In this document: positions 23,361 to 35,149 of the stretch, piece after piece
How positions within the stretch are numbered: the stretch's first letter is position 1
Layout: each line of letters begins with the position of its first letter
Source of the DNA: Chondrilla cf. caribensis
Lineage: Eukaryota > Porifera > Demospongiae > Chondrillida > Chondrillidae
Direction: 5' to 3'
DNA: 64,000 bases
Assembly: GCA_964020155.1 (NCBI GenBank)
Contig: OZ026562.1
Span: 3,011,001-3,075,000, forward strand
Notes under the pieces: generated by a model
Databases searched by the model: none
Seen by the model: the letters and a program-made list of their open reading frames with translations, nothing else
Told to the model about the DNA's origin: nothing
Program-made: the position numbers and the translations under genes

Positions 23361-26300
23361 ACGTACGTATGTGCATGTGCATGAGTGTGTGTGTGTGTGT
23401 CTGCACTGAATGACTGTGTGGGGAAAAGAGGGGCAGCCTGGGCCTTCATGAACACCCGTATTCCCACGACCCTATATACACTCATACTTAGCACCTGCGT
23501 ATACGTATGTAATAAAACTGAATATAATCCTTATGTTCTGTTAGTGTACTCAGAATCAGAATCAAAAATCTTAATTATACTGGGCACCTTAATACTAGTC
23601 CATAGGGCTAGTATTAAGGTGCCCAGAAATGGATGACATTGTACTTATGCTGCACACACAGCGACTCACCAGCTGTAAGGACTTCATCATGATTTCTTCT
23701 TGACATTTCCTATACAAACACGAGTACGCATGTAGATAACTACAAAATTAAATGTATTGCTTTCAATATAGGCCTAGCTGTGTTACATTACGTTTATATT
23801 GTTTATTATGATATTTCCCCTATGTACCACCACAATAACTGCTGTGTGCAGAGATTGTTGGGGCCCAAGAGTAAAGGAAGTATAATTCTATGTAAAGCCT
23901 TTGGATTTATCAGCATATGTACATAGTCAAAAAGAAGCTGTAAGGAAGACACCACTGACATACACACGTAGGTATATTGGAGCTATTTTGTGATAAGACT
24001 GCTGTATACAAAATGGCTTCAAGTTCGACGAAGAACAAATAGAGTTTAAGTTGTTTTCAACTATACTCATTATTCTGTTCGTACCTGTTAACAGAGCATG
24101 TGGTTATTTTTGTGCTTCACTAAAGCATGAATTATATAATCACTGTTCTATTATTTGCTTGTAACTTGTGGTTCTATTATCAGTTACTGTCATTACCATG
24201 ATATCGAATATCATAATTAGCACTTATTACCGAGCGTTAGCGAGGTAATTGTTTCCGTTCGTTTGGGGAGTCCGATCGAGGTTGCCCACGCACATAATTG
24301 CGGTGGCCGCCAATATTGTTCAATTTAGGTCACTTTTTGGTTTCTTTGAACGCAAATCGTTCGTCGAACGAATCGATCAGCACAAAGTCGTCCCACCGAT
24401 GGTAATGGGGCACCGTCGCAGCATATGTTGAAATGGCAAACTTGGACAAAGGTTGCCTGTGGTTCACACAAGATCCGTTAAAAGAGCACTTACTTTTCGA
24501 TTCCTCCCGTCGACAGATTTCGGACTACATCACTACCAAGTACCTTAAGACAATTCAAATAACAATTGTCAACTTTTTTGCACAACGATTTTTCGATTTC
24601 CATCGCCGAAGAGCAGGGTTCGCCAATCCGTCGTTCGGGACACCAAATGGTCGGCCATCATGACGTCCATTTTGGAAGACATTTTTAGATGATGTCACTG
24701 AACTACGTCATATCATAGATCTTGATATGCAAGATCTATTTGCGAGGTTCTGAACTTTGTTCACAACTAGTATTAGTATTGAGAATTTGTGTTGGATAAA
24801 AGGCTTGGCGGATTAACAGGAATATGAGCATGACCCACAGTGGACACCAAGGGTGAAAAACAGTGTACTGTGTATGGGAGACCCATGATGTACCCTGTGA
24901 GTGAGTCCCATTGTGTACATTGGGAGACCTAGAATACACACTGGGGAACCCATAGCATTAGGAGACACCCATGGCCACAGTACACACTGCGAGTGAGACC
25001 CACATTGTACGTACACTGGAAGACCCACATTGTACACTGGAGACCTCCATTGTATACTGGGAGACCCCCATTGTACACTGGGAGACCCCCATTGTACACT
25101 GGAGACCTCCATTGTATACTGGGAGACCCCCATTGTACACTGGGAGACCCCCATTGTACACTGGGAGACCCCCGTTGTACACTGGGAGACCCCCATTGTA
25201 CATCAGGAGACCCCATTGTACACTGGGAGACCTCCATTGTACATCAGGAGACCCCCATTGTACACTGGGAGACCCCATTGTACACTGGGAGACCCCATTG
25301 TACACTGGGAGACCCCCATTGTACATCAGGAGACCCCATGGTACACTGGGAGACCCATGTAAAGTCTACAATCGGAGACCTGCAATGTACACTGTGAGAC
25401 CAACAATGTAACTCTGATGTATCCCTTAGTTCGATGAATTACACTTACCTGTGCCTCATGTGCAACAGCAGCACAATCACTACAAAAGACAGGATGATGG
25501 AAAGAAGAATGGCTGCCATGGTGATTGTAGTCAGTTTTATGAGTGTTGCTGTAGATAGAGGTATGGACAAAGAGATAATGTAAAACGTGAGCATCAATGA
25601 ACACAATCATCGTTATATCACTCTATTATGACCCAATATCTGCAAATCACATCATACAAACATACCGGTAGTAGGAACATCAGTCAGTTCTGGTGGGCAT
25701 AAAGTAGCAACTGTACATAAAAGATGAGGAGTTTAATGTAAATCTTGTGCACACTTTAACTACTATTTTTATACAGGATACGTATGTGCTGTGCTTATTA
25801 TGTAAGAATATATATACCCAATAATGGATATTTGGGGACTGTATTTAAACTAATTGTCACAGGATTTTATTTTCATTGGATTTTGTGAATGCTTGGGTTT
25901 GAAAACACTCAATCTGCAAATGTCTCCTTCACATGGTACTAGTTGTGGAGATTTGTCCATTTGTGAAAATGAAATTGAAAATTACAATCTCTTAATTGAT
26001 TCATAAAATAACATATATATATATATATATATATATTATGTCCTGTGAAAATTAACATACATACAATTTATATAGATATTATATTAACATAATACAGTAT
26101 ATAACACATATACAGCATACCTTATGGATGATATGTATAATACATATGCTTTTAATATTTAATTTATGTATACTATATACAATATAATAATTTCTATACA
26201 TAATACCGCACATTACACCAGAAGAATTATTATACCAGTTTCAATTGAGGATGTACAGTAACCCTATTGACACATTATTGAACACCTTCAGTTTGTTAAT

Positions 26301-29300
26301 GTACATCACATACTCACAGCATGTGATGTACACTAACAGGATCAGTTTGCAACGCTTAAAGAAGATTTTCTCTCATGTATGTGCAAATGTACTTCTAAAC
26401 TAATATTCTTACCTTCTTCCTCCAAGAATTTCCCCAATATGATAGAGTTGTTTCCAGCAGCATTTGTAACTACAACAGCTATTGAACTTGGCTCAAGGAT
26501 GCTATTCTTGAGACCATACCAATTGGCTTCCAAGTGGTAATGGATGATTTTTGTGTTGTTCGTGAACAATTTCTTACTTTTCCAGTTCATGGATATGCAT
26601 TTGTAATCATATCCATTGCTTGAATTGGCACACAAGCTGAAGTTTTCCGGGTTTCCACATGAAGAGTGAGTAAACTACACATGTAAAAAAGGAGTAATAC
26701 GTATTTGAATACCTGCAGTACAGTTCATAACTTGGATTAATTGTATTCAGTGGAAATTCTACAATCTGCTTCTGTCGGGATGAGGAAGTTTGTGGTGGAT
26801 TAGTTAGGTCAAGTCTCCATTTCTCCTGCATTCACTGCAGTAGGTTCACACCAGTTGGATTACAAGGTGTGATGATTATGTATAATATAGAAAATGTATT
26901 TTGTCGTCAAACTGTATGGGAGATGGGGATTTCACAGGTGGTGGATAATGTATACTGTAGGTGTACTATCAAATTCATTTAGTCAAATATAGGATGAGTT
27001 TAACTGGTGGTTGGAGGGATAAGGGGAGGATTACATACAATGAGTCCAATGCATTCCATGTACTGTAGTTGTACAGAAATCCATAAGAGGAAATCTGATT
27101 GATTTCTATGTCTACAGTAGATGGTATGTTAAAGCCTCCAGTTCAGACTCAGCATTGTAAATCAAAGATGAAGGAAATACCCAACATTGTGTTACATATT
27201 ATATATTTTTGGCCTTGATCAAATACACAATCCTTTAAAAATGTATAGAGTCAAATTGATACTGTAATAGTTTCCCCAACATCTATAATACATGAATCTA
27301 AACAACTAATTACTCTATTTGTTACCTTAGCTTGCATTAATATAAACATACAAACAGAATCTCCTAGGAAACATTTTCCACTTACGTTCATATCCACAAT
27401 GACCAGCACAGAGTCCATGCATTCAGCCTGTCTGCTGTAGCTCTCCACTTTCCATTTCCATGCTAGATTCACCGGAAACTTAGGAGCTGGTAAATATTAA
27501 TTATTATGTCCATGAATATCATTGCAAATTTAAAAATTAATAATAACAGTAGAAAGTTGCTTATCAAACATTCACTGATCTGAACATCCCTTTCAATTGA
27601 ATGCCCAAAAAATGAAAAACCATAACCTGCCACTTTCAGTTCATGATCGAACATTAGAACTATAATGTTAAAGAAACGTCAGACAAACAACAGCCACATG
27701 GACTGCGAGTGCAAAACAGCAAATAAGCAACCACTCCAAGCTGTGAGTAAACTAGGAAGTTATTTCCACAGGCTGCAATCCTCTACTGTGGGCAGTTTAA
27801 TAGTACAATATATGAAATTATAATAATAGTTGTAAGTATTATAATAATATTATTATGGTACATAAAATACATTATAATTATGCATTTATTAGAGTCTGAG
27901 AGGAGGTATCAAAACAAATCAGTTATTTAAATTGGAAAAACAACAGTCCCAATGTTTCCGAGTAATTAAGCAACTTTCTATTCAAAAATTCATGTGAAAG
28001 CAACAAAAAGTACTTGTATCCTGGTTTGGTTAAAGATCAAAGAAAAAGTGTACACACATTAGAACTGGAGCACAGCCCACTGATGTGTGCATGAGAAACA
28101 GCATAGTCAGGTTTCATTGTTAGGATTAATTGATTGAGAATCAGGCAGGAAATTTTAACACGTTTCATTATGCACGATATTTGATATTGAGCCACTATAG
28201 TAGTACACATTTGTATAAATTGTTCACTCCAGGATACAACTATTACATACATGTATGCATGATCAGCAACGTACTCATAAAAGGTGAAACATGCGACATT
28301 CTGACAAATCACACAATACAATTGCAAATAGAACACAAATAATATTATTTACACCAAACATACCTATTTTTGGAGATTGAAACTGATATGTCTCATTAGT
28401 GTAAAAATTTTCATGTCGATCTGGATATTTTATTCTGAATAGACACTGGCTGTTGCAAGGAATGTCCTCAACTTCCATGGTGAATATGTATCTTGTGTTA
28501 TGTCTGCTTTTCAATGATACACTTTCCTGGATAAGATAATAACACACTTATAATAATTCATCCTGCACACTGCAGTTCAATGTGCTTAGTAAGTATCTAA
28601 AAGGGCACAAAAATTCTGTTATTCATATCAAAGGTTCTATCAGTATAGTGCCCAAAAGCTAGGGAATAAGTGAAGCACATATTAAACAGATATATTATAT
28701 GTATGTACGTACATACGTGCAAATCAGAGTACTTATCGAGCAACTTGCACAGTATATTAAAATGTATAATACACAGAAATGTTACATGGACATGACAATT
28801 TGCAAATATTCGGGTCCACAGGTTGTCTTATTGGTTGCAAACTGCCCATCTGTAGAACACTTGAAAGCTGTCCTACCAGTGTCAAGGAATTAAGGGATAC
28901 AGATGGAAAGCACTATCATGTCAGAGTCTGGACATATCTCAACAGTGGCTTATACAAGAGCCAGTTTCAAGTCACTCACTCTTGCATTCATAGCACCCGT
29001 TCACCACATGCGTGATGTTAGAGATAGGGGAATATGCTTATAACCTTGTCATTTACGTATACTATTCTCATATGATCATGTGTCCTACTATGTTTTCCAC
29101 ACTTCCACCTAATTCCCAAAATACATTGAAAATTTTAAAACTTTCTCTCACACAAACAAATTATTTTACCCAATAATTCACCATGAGTTCATTCTGACAG
29201 GAAACTATGGATTCCCTAATTCTCTTGTCTGGTCCATAGACTGGTTCTGTTGCAAGCCATACCAAAGTACAGGTGAGATCCTGATCTTCATAAAGCTCAC

Positions 29301-32300
29301 ATGAGGAGCTAAAACGTTCTGTCCATCTTTTATCATATTGCACTGTAATAAATGAAGATTGGCACAATGACATGTAAGCATTAATACAAATTAAATTGAT
29401 ATGAAGAGTTTTCTTGGATACATATATACATTATTACTACGTATGCAGTAAAATTCAATAGTCATTTTCTGTATGTATGTGGATTTTACAAACTTTGGAT
29501 ACACATGCATATATGTACTGCACTAATGACAATATGCATGCCTATCATCATGCACCTTTACCTTGTGCATTTAAGTCATTCAGTCATGCTTGAAATATTT
29601 GGAAGATGGTATGTACCTTGTAAATTCAAGGGAAGTGTGTTTTATGGCAACTGGTAGTAATTGTAGTTGAGTACAATGTTACATTATTTTGGCAATAGCA
29701 AACACGATTTCAGGTTTGGCAACAATCTCCACTATTGTGCAAAGTCTCCACACAATAAAGTTGTGAACAAATAACTGAACACACACTTATGTGGGAAGTG
29801 GACCATATAGATACTGCTGGTTGAAGGTCAACATGTATATTGTGTAAGAATAGTTTGGACACTACTAACATTTATGAGTATCAGAAAATATTGCTTGCAT
29901 AAAATTGCATGTTTTACAATATTTATGGGTACAGTAATCATATGAATACATTGTAACACTCATGCGACAAGACATGGAGTGTCGTATACATGTACAAATT
30001 AAAAATTCCTGAATGCCATCGGTTGTGAGGGTTGTATTCATCGTACCGAGCACCATGAATATTACATACACACTGCCCTGTACATAATCAACTTAACATG
30101 TAATCAGTATCTGGGTCTGAAGAAGGTCTACGAGAAGGTTTACCAAACATATAGATGTAGCCTACAACTGGCATTGCTATCAATACATTCAGTATACAAA
30201 ATGATTGCTTTTACAACAAGATCAGCGATTTTAATGGAAGACACCATTCTTTACCTAATCTGATTAAACTACACCCAGCAACCTGGTATGATCAAATTTT
30301 ACATGGGATACTGTAATCAAATACTTAATTCAATTGAACATAATATGTACTGTGTGTACTTTTTACAGAACCATTACATATGTTTGAAATATTGGAGTTT
30401 TATTGGGATACACCTTTCATTTTCTCAGATCTACTTGTCATTGATAATAGAATTACATCTTCCAAACAAACAGACTACACCAGTATAACACATAGTTGCA
30501 TGTATACAGGAAACTTTTCAGTATAGAGTATCAATAGTTAGATATCACGTTTCTTGTCTGGTGTTCATAGCAACACGTCATTGCATCAAAGAGGGCTAAA
30601 GTCCGATTTAATCCTACATGTGTCTGCTGGACTAATCTCATCTATAAGGTCGTGATTTGTGGTTAAAACTTGGGCACCAGAGCAGTATAAGCTACAAAGT
30701 CCCAGAGTGTCCATGTTCTGACTGGTGTAGCATTCCTTGATATCATACATGTATATAAAAAAGTGATCAGCTAATGGTTGGAAACTAAGTACAATGGCTA
30801 GGGCTATCATATATTCATTGTAAAACTGTTGTATAATGGTACCATACCAATAAATGTATGACAACAATTTGAAAAGATACATGTATGTAAGATAGTCTGT
30901 ATAGGTGTATTGTTTTATGTATACAAAAACACATGTGTCTGTATTGTATGCTATTGTAGAATGATATTTACTGTACAAGTGGAACTGGAAGTGCTAAAGA
31001 AGTAATCTTATTCGTGGAATCCTTAACATGTTGCCCAAAAGTTAAAACTTTCCACACACTAAATAACTCATAAATTAATCAATCAAGGGAATAGAACAGA
31101 CACTGTATGCCTACTTTATTGGAGGGGAGTACGTACACTTGGATATAATTAACATGCATATGTACATAAAGTAGGTATTTGCTATGTTAGTTATGTTTGC
31201 ATTTGTATGCAGCAGTAATCTCTACATGTACGTATGTAGTGTACTATTAACAATACAATATTCTGTCTATAGCTAGACAATTTGGTCATGGTTGTAACAT
31301 TTGGCAGGAGGTACATACGTTGTAACTTCAAGGGAAAATGTGTTTATGGTAAGTAACTGGCTGTATACATACTTGAGTACATGGTTAACACATTATCTTT
31401 GCAATAGCAAGCATGATTTTATGTTTGGCCAACAGTCCACACCATTGTATGAAGTCTCCACATGAAACACATGTGAACAAATAACTGAACATGCGTATAT
31501 TGGAAGAGCACAACACATAAACATCATATACTTTAAAGCACATGTTAAACAGCACTTACGCTTGCAGTAATCATAATCTTGTAGACAAGAGCCATTCTTA
31601 CAACCATTTACAGTCGTATCAGCTACATCAAAATTAGGAAAGAATAACAATTGTAATAACGTACACCCATGTACGTAAGTATACAGTGGAACCTGAATAA
31701 AAGACCACTTCTACATGTCAAAGACAAACTGTCCCAAGTCACCACTCTTCATTACCCGTAAGTAATCTCTGGTGTACTCATACACTTCAATATGTGAACC
31801 ACCTGTCTCTACAGAAACTACAATTTCTCCATCCCCTGGGTGATCTTTATTCACAGCTAGGGTCCACTGTATACATAGGATACATAGCACTTTATTACAA
31901 TAAATGTACTGTACCTTGATAAGTAGATGGGATTTTGGTTACATTTCCCACATTCGATAATAGTGGTGAACAGAGACTTGGATCATTCTGACATTTCCCA
32001 TCACGGTCTGTGGTAGTTACTATACGAAATTCCCTCACAGTGTCAGGCCATAGAAGGAAAGCAACATAGTTCACTGGGTTTTTGATCTGAGCTGAAATCT
32101 TGCATTTTTCAGAGAAATTTCCAGATTGTGACACCTCAACGAAGAATTCATGCCTTAAATTTCGCAAATTTACATCTATGTTCAATTCAAAGGTATATTT
32201 CACTAGACCAAGGGAAGGAAACGGTTCACCTTGGACAGTCACTCTTCCTGGTGGATTTGGCCGTTCTGAGGAGGAGGGACATGCAGATTACAAATATACC

Positions 32301-34062
32301 TTACAGTACCTGCATGGTTAATTCGTAATCTAAATTGAAGTACCAAATACACAGTAGTAAACACAAACACATACATCTGACAAGGCACACACACTAGCAA
32401 ACTAATATGTACGTACATTAAACTGACACTATCATCAAGTATCAATGAGGTTTCACTTTCCTCATTCGCTGTTCATAGCAGCTTGCCATTTTTGCAAAGA
32501 GGGCTGTGAAGGCTGATCTAATCCTACACTTGCTATGGACTGTTCATCTCAAAGGAAATATACTATATACATACACGTGTGGGTATCCAGGTCAATATGG
32601 AATTACCCCAACAACCAGACAGCAGAACGTTGTTAACACAAGACACCGTGACCATTGATTGTAATCTTACGAGAAACATAGTACTGTATACATATGCCGA
32701 GAAAATGGAATGTACTAGTTCACTGTATGTACATGGTATAGGGTGGGGAGAGGTTGTGAAATAGTTTATTTTACATAATAATTACGCTCAATTATAACAG
32801 TACTGAAATGTACACAATGCATGGTCATTCAATACAGTAAACTCACGGTTTAGTTCCACCTTGTAGGTTTGACTGAATTCACGGGTGGAATTGAACACAA
32901 AGCACTGATATACTCCAATCACATTCTCAGCATGTGATCCTTCTGGTGCAGTTATGTTAATGGTAGACTTGCTAGAATTCATCCTCCTTCCATTGTGAAA
33001 CCAAGCTATGCCAGAGGGAGTGGTCATTTCAGGGCAAAGGAGAGTTTTATTTTGATGAACATCGTCAACATTTAATCGAGAAAAGGCATTTGAACTTTCT
33101 TTGAAGTCAATGGTATATGTATTGGATTCTTTATTGGGAAAAATAAAGACTCAAGAGTGAAATGACAATCAATAATAGCACAATCAAGAATATATGTACA
33201 TTGTATTTAATATTATATATATATATGGATTATTTAGTACAATATATACAGTACCAATATAATGTACAAGTACCAATGTGCAGTATAATCAGTTAATCTG
33301 CCAAACTTGTTAATCCATTATATTCTTTGAAAACGAATTGTGGCGGATTAACAAGTATTCACTGTAGTTGCACATTTGAGTATGATTGAATATACCCCAC
33401 TACCTCATGCACAAAATTGGGACTTACGTGTAGTACCCAGTGAAATCTGAGCTTCTCGGGACACTGTAACGAAGTACCCATCGTCAAGAACACACCGATA
33501 ACTTCCAGGATACACAGTAGTCAGATGAGATCGATTCCAGTGGTTAGACTCAATAGTTATACCGTGTGATGAATCAACAATACTTCCATTATGATACCAG
33601 TAGATATGAGGATACCAACCACTGACAATAGGCTCCACTGTAGCTTCACAGCTAATGTTCATTGATGTGGCCCCAGAAAGAACACCGTCTTTTGGCTGTG
33701 TTGTAAAAACCGTCGGTTCATTTCTGCTGTAATATGGTCTTTCGACATCTACACCTATCGAAAAAGACACAAATAACGTGAGTGCTACACGTAAGTCTAT
33801 CCCTGTAAAATATACACTCGAGAGTGAATCTAACAAGGCATGACAGCTGTTCATTGATAGACTTTTACCCGATTAATCGTGCTCTAATATCGAACAAGTC
33901 ACTATTGCTTCTTATTCTTCAGCCATGACGAGTAAGGGGTCGACTATTTTCGAGAATAGGCATTACTGATACCAACTCCTGTACATACACCAACGTACTT
34001 GCCAGTCCTGTTGAGCAGTCCAGGAAAGAGGCGAACACAACGAAGACTGCAGATAGCTTCAT
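23081..34062 (-). CDS. Receptor B: Ig/FN3 type I transmembrane receptor, 703 aa, 13 exons
   Basis: Exons, 5' to 3' of the gene: 34062-33999, 33754-33428, 33128-32847, 32265-31915, 31622-31560, 29342-29182, 28526-28364, 27486-27386, 26674-26413, 25710-25666, 25548-25449, 23709-23670, 23233-23081 (2112 nt, phases consistent). Residues 1-21 are a signal peptide (MKLSAVFVVFASFL). Ig-like domains span 22-130 (IYWYHNGSI, YPGSYRCVLDDGYF) and 131-224 (IAWFHNGRR, IGVYQCFVF). Residues 225-341 are FN3-like. Residues 342-362 are a Cys-rich linker. Residues 363-470 are FN3-like with C-x-W (LTCTLVW) and paired cysteines. Residues 471-591 are FN3-like. One TM helix (AAILLSIILSFVVIVLLL) follows. The tail of about 70 aa has five tyrosines (EYVFDDGDYEE, SYDEKYSAPYIQ). 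Architecture and phases match receptor A. The donor of exon 1 (GCAA|GTACGT) is the least certain. No enzymatic domain is visible. Confidence 0.85.
23289..23360. repeat. (GT)n microsatellite upstream of receptor B last exon
   Basis: A GT/CA tract of about 70 bp in the intron directly before the receptor B tail exon. Long Thr/His reading frames through it are artefacts of the repeat. Confidence 0.92.
23580..23626. repeat. Perfect 19-bp-arm hairpin
   Basis: Arms 23580-23598 and 23608-23626 are exact reverse complements around a 9-nt loop. It lies in the last intron of receptor B, 44 bp from the 40-bp exon 12. Confidence 0.9.
24231..24765 (+). mobile_element. GC-richer insertion of about 530 bp, unclassified
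   Basis: The block is absent from the paralogous position near 46700. It starts with the imperfect palindrome CGAGCGTTAGCGAGG and ends near the hairpin AGATCTTGATATGCAAGATCT (24717-24737 region). It is visibly richer in CpG than its surroundings. No coding domain or clear target duplication was found. It is best read as a non-autonomous insertion after the segmental duplication. Confidence 0.55.
24870..25415. repeat. 21-bp minisatellite in receptor B intron 11
   Basis: About 25 units of ATTGTACACTGGGAGACCCCC with 20-22 bp variants, including a CATCAG sub-type. A homologous shorter array lies at about 46780-47206. The array sits just downstream (gene sense) of the TM exon. Units of 21 bp without stop codons keep several frames open on both strands, so its long reading frames are not genes. 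Confidence 0.93.
26012..26036. repeat. (AT)n microsatellite
   Basis: Pure AT tract in the intron after receptor B exon 9. Confidence 0.85.
26301..26331. repeat. 11-bp-arm hairpin
   Basis: GTACATCACAT and ATGTGATGTAC around a 9-nt loop, about 80 bp past receptor B exon 9. Confidence 0.7.
29680..31622 (-). repeat. Duplicated Cys-rich exon-5 cassette in receptor B intron 5
   Basis: The true exon 5 (31622-31560, CKNGSCLQDYDYC) with its downstream intron resembles a second block at about 30060-29680. That block encodes YDYCTHKYCKTC and is followed by the same TTTGGCAAC...GTGAACAAATAACTGAAC intron text. Both resemble the CYGDRCKTC linker of receptor A. The second block may be an alternative or decayed exon. 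Confidence 0.5.
31684..31869. mobile_element. MITE, TA-flanked (CAGTGGAACC family), copy in receptor B
   Basis: Ends CAGTGGAACC and GGGTCCACTG are inverted, with TA on both sides. The orthologous copy in receptor C (54815-54996) shows it predates the duplication. Confidence 0.7.
33281..33364. mobile_element. Short MITE of the CAGTGAATTC/GGATTAA family
   Basis: Left CAGTATAATCAGTTAATC and right GGCGGATTAAC...TTCACTG are inverted, with TA after the right end. It lies in receptor B intron 2. Confidence 0.5.
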
Positions 34063-35149
34063 ATCGAGCGCGCTCACAGTAACCTCCAGCGGGCAGATGC
34101 CTGTCTTGATCGATCATCACGGCGACTTATATAGGCAACTTTTGAAGAGCTTTCAGTACGACTCCAGTTAACATACATGCAATAGATACATCTTTAAAAT
34201 ATAATAGGTAGTATAGTGTAATCTATAGTATAATGTATCAATTAGGGCAATAGTAGAGTACAATGCACCATAAGTGACATCAAAAGCCATGTTAAAGCTT
34301 TACACTAACTTGCATGTAATTAATTTAATAATATAATGGACAAACCTCGCTGTAGACAAACTTAGTTACCAGACTGGGTATAGAAATGCAAGATCTTAAA
34401 CTAGTGGAAAGGTTGTTTGGAAGTGCATGATAAATTCTGGTTGCCTTTGCATAGAACTGGATTGTCCTAACTGGTTTTACGCAATATTGATTATTTTCTC
34501 TCAATACATCCCATGCACAGTTCACTGTCATTATCTGCTTAATTTTTCATTTTAGTATCTGGTTTCTGGCTGAAATATGTTGATTATTAACCGGTCTTGT
34601 GGATTTAGTTACACATTGATATGTCTTGGCGTACAATACTGAGAATTTTAATGAATTTTCCTGTACAAGACATCACCTGTTGCATGTGTCATGCTAGCCA
34701 TGGCCAGTTGATTGTACAATGTGTTCTTGTAATGACGTTTTGTAACAAGTATTTCCAATGTACCGTGGACATTCTACAATAAGCAATTTGATGTATGGAA
34801 AACTGCATGGGTGGTTAGATGATATATGTATCTACATGTGGTATATATTACAGCTTAATACTGAGAGTATATATTTCATTGAATCTACATAGATGGACAG
34901 AGCATCATACAATGTCATCAGATAGACAGCGGCTTATACATGACACGAATGAACAGAAACTAAAGCTTCACACATACACGCAGGGCCGGCTGCCCCAATG
35001 TCCGACCGACTACCACCAACGCCCTCCGAAACGCACCGGCCCTAGCTGGTAAACCCTTATGAAAACAATCATTACAATTGAATTACCTGAGAGTTCATCC
35101 CTCTGTCTTCAATGATCGTGTTAGCTAATCTACACGGTCACGTGCATAA
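34063..35149. promoter_or_regulatory. Divergent intergenic region, receptor B / GH31 copy 1
   Basis: 1,087 bp separates the two start codons. The paralogous region of unit 2 (57721-58806) is 1,086 bp with long near-identical blocks, for example the GATCGATCATCACGGCGA block beside the receptor start. A bidirectional promoter is plausible. A GC-rich CAGGGCCGG MITE lies in its GH31-proximal part. Confidence 0.5.
34981..35044. mobile_element. Tiny hAT-like MITE (CAGGGCCGG ends)
   Basis: CAGGGCCGG at the left and CCGGCCCTA at the right are inverted with one mismatch. The interior is GC-rich and unlike the flanks. A diverged copy lies near 58620-58685, so the insertion predates the duplication. 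It ends about 105 bp before the GH31 ATG. Confidence 0.5.

Noticed and set aside
24813..25411. Overlapping 100-150 aa frames (repeats like GSPSVQW or GDPHCTL) and the idea of a CRISPR array
   Set aside because: They come from a contiguous 21-bp minisatellite with no unique spacers. No splice, start or domain evidence supports protein coding.
25449..25548. JAK Box1/WSXWS cytokine-receptor signature in the receptors
   Set aside because: No proline-rich juxtamembrane box and no WSXWS motif were found. Only the C-x-W/disulfide resemblance stands, so they were not called cytokine receptors.
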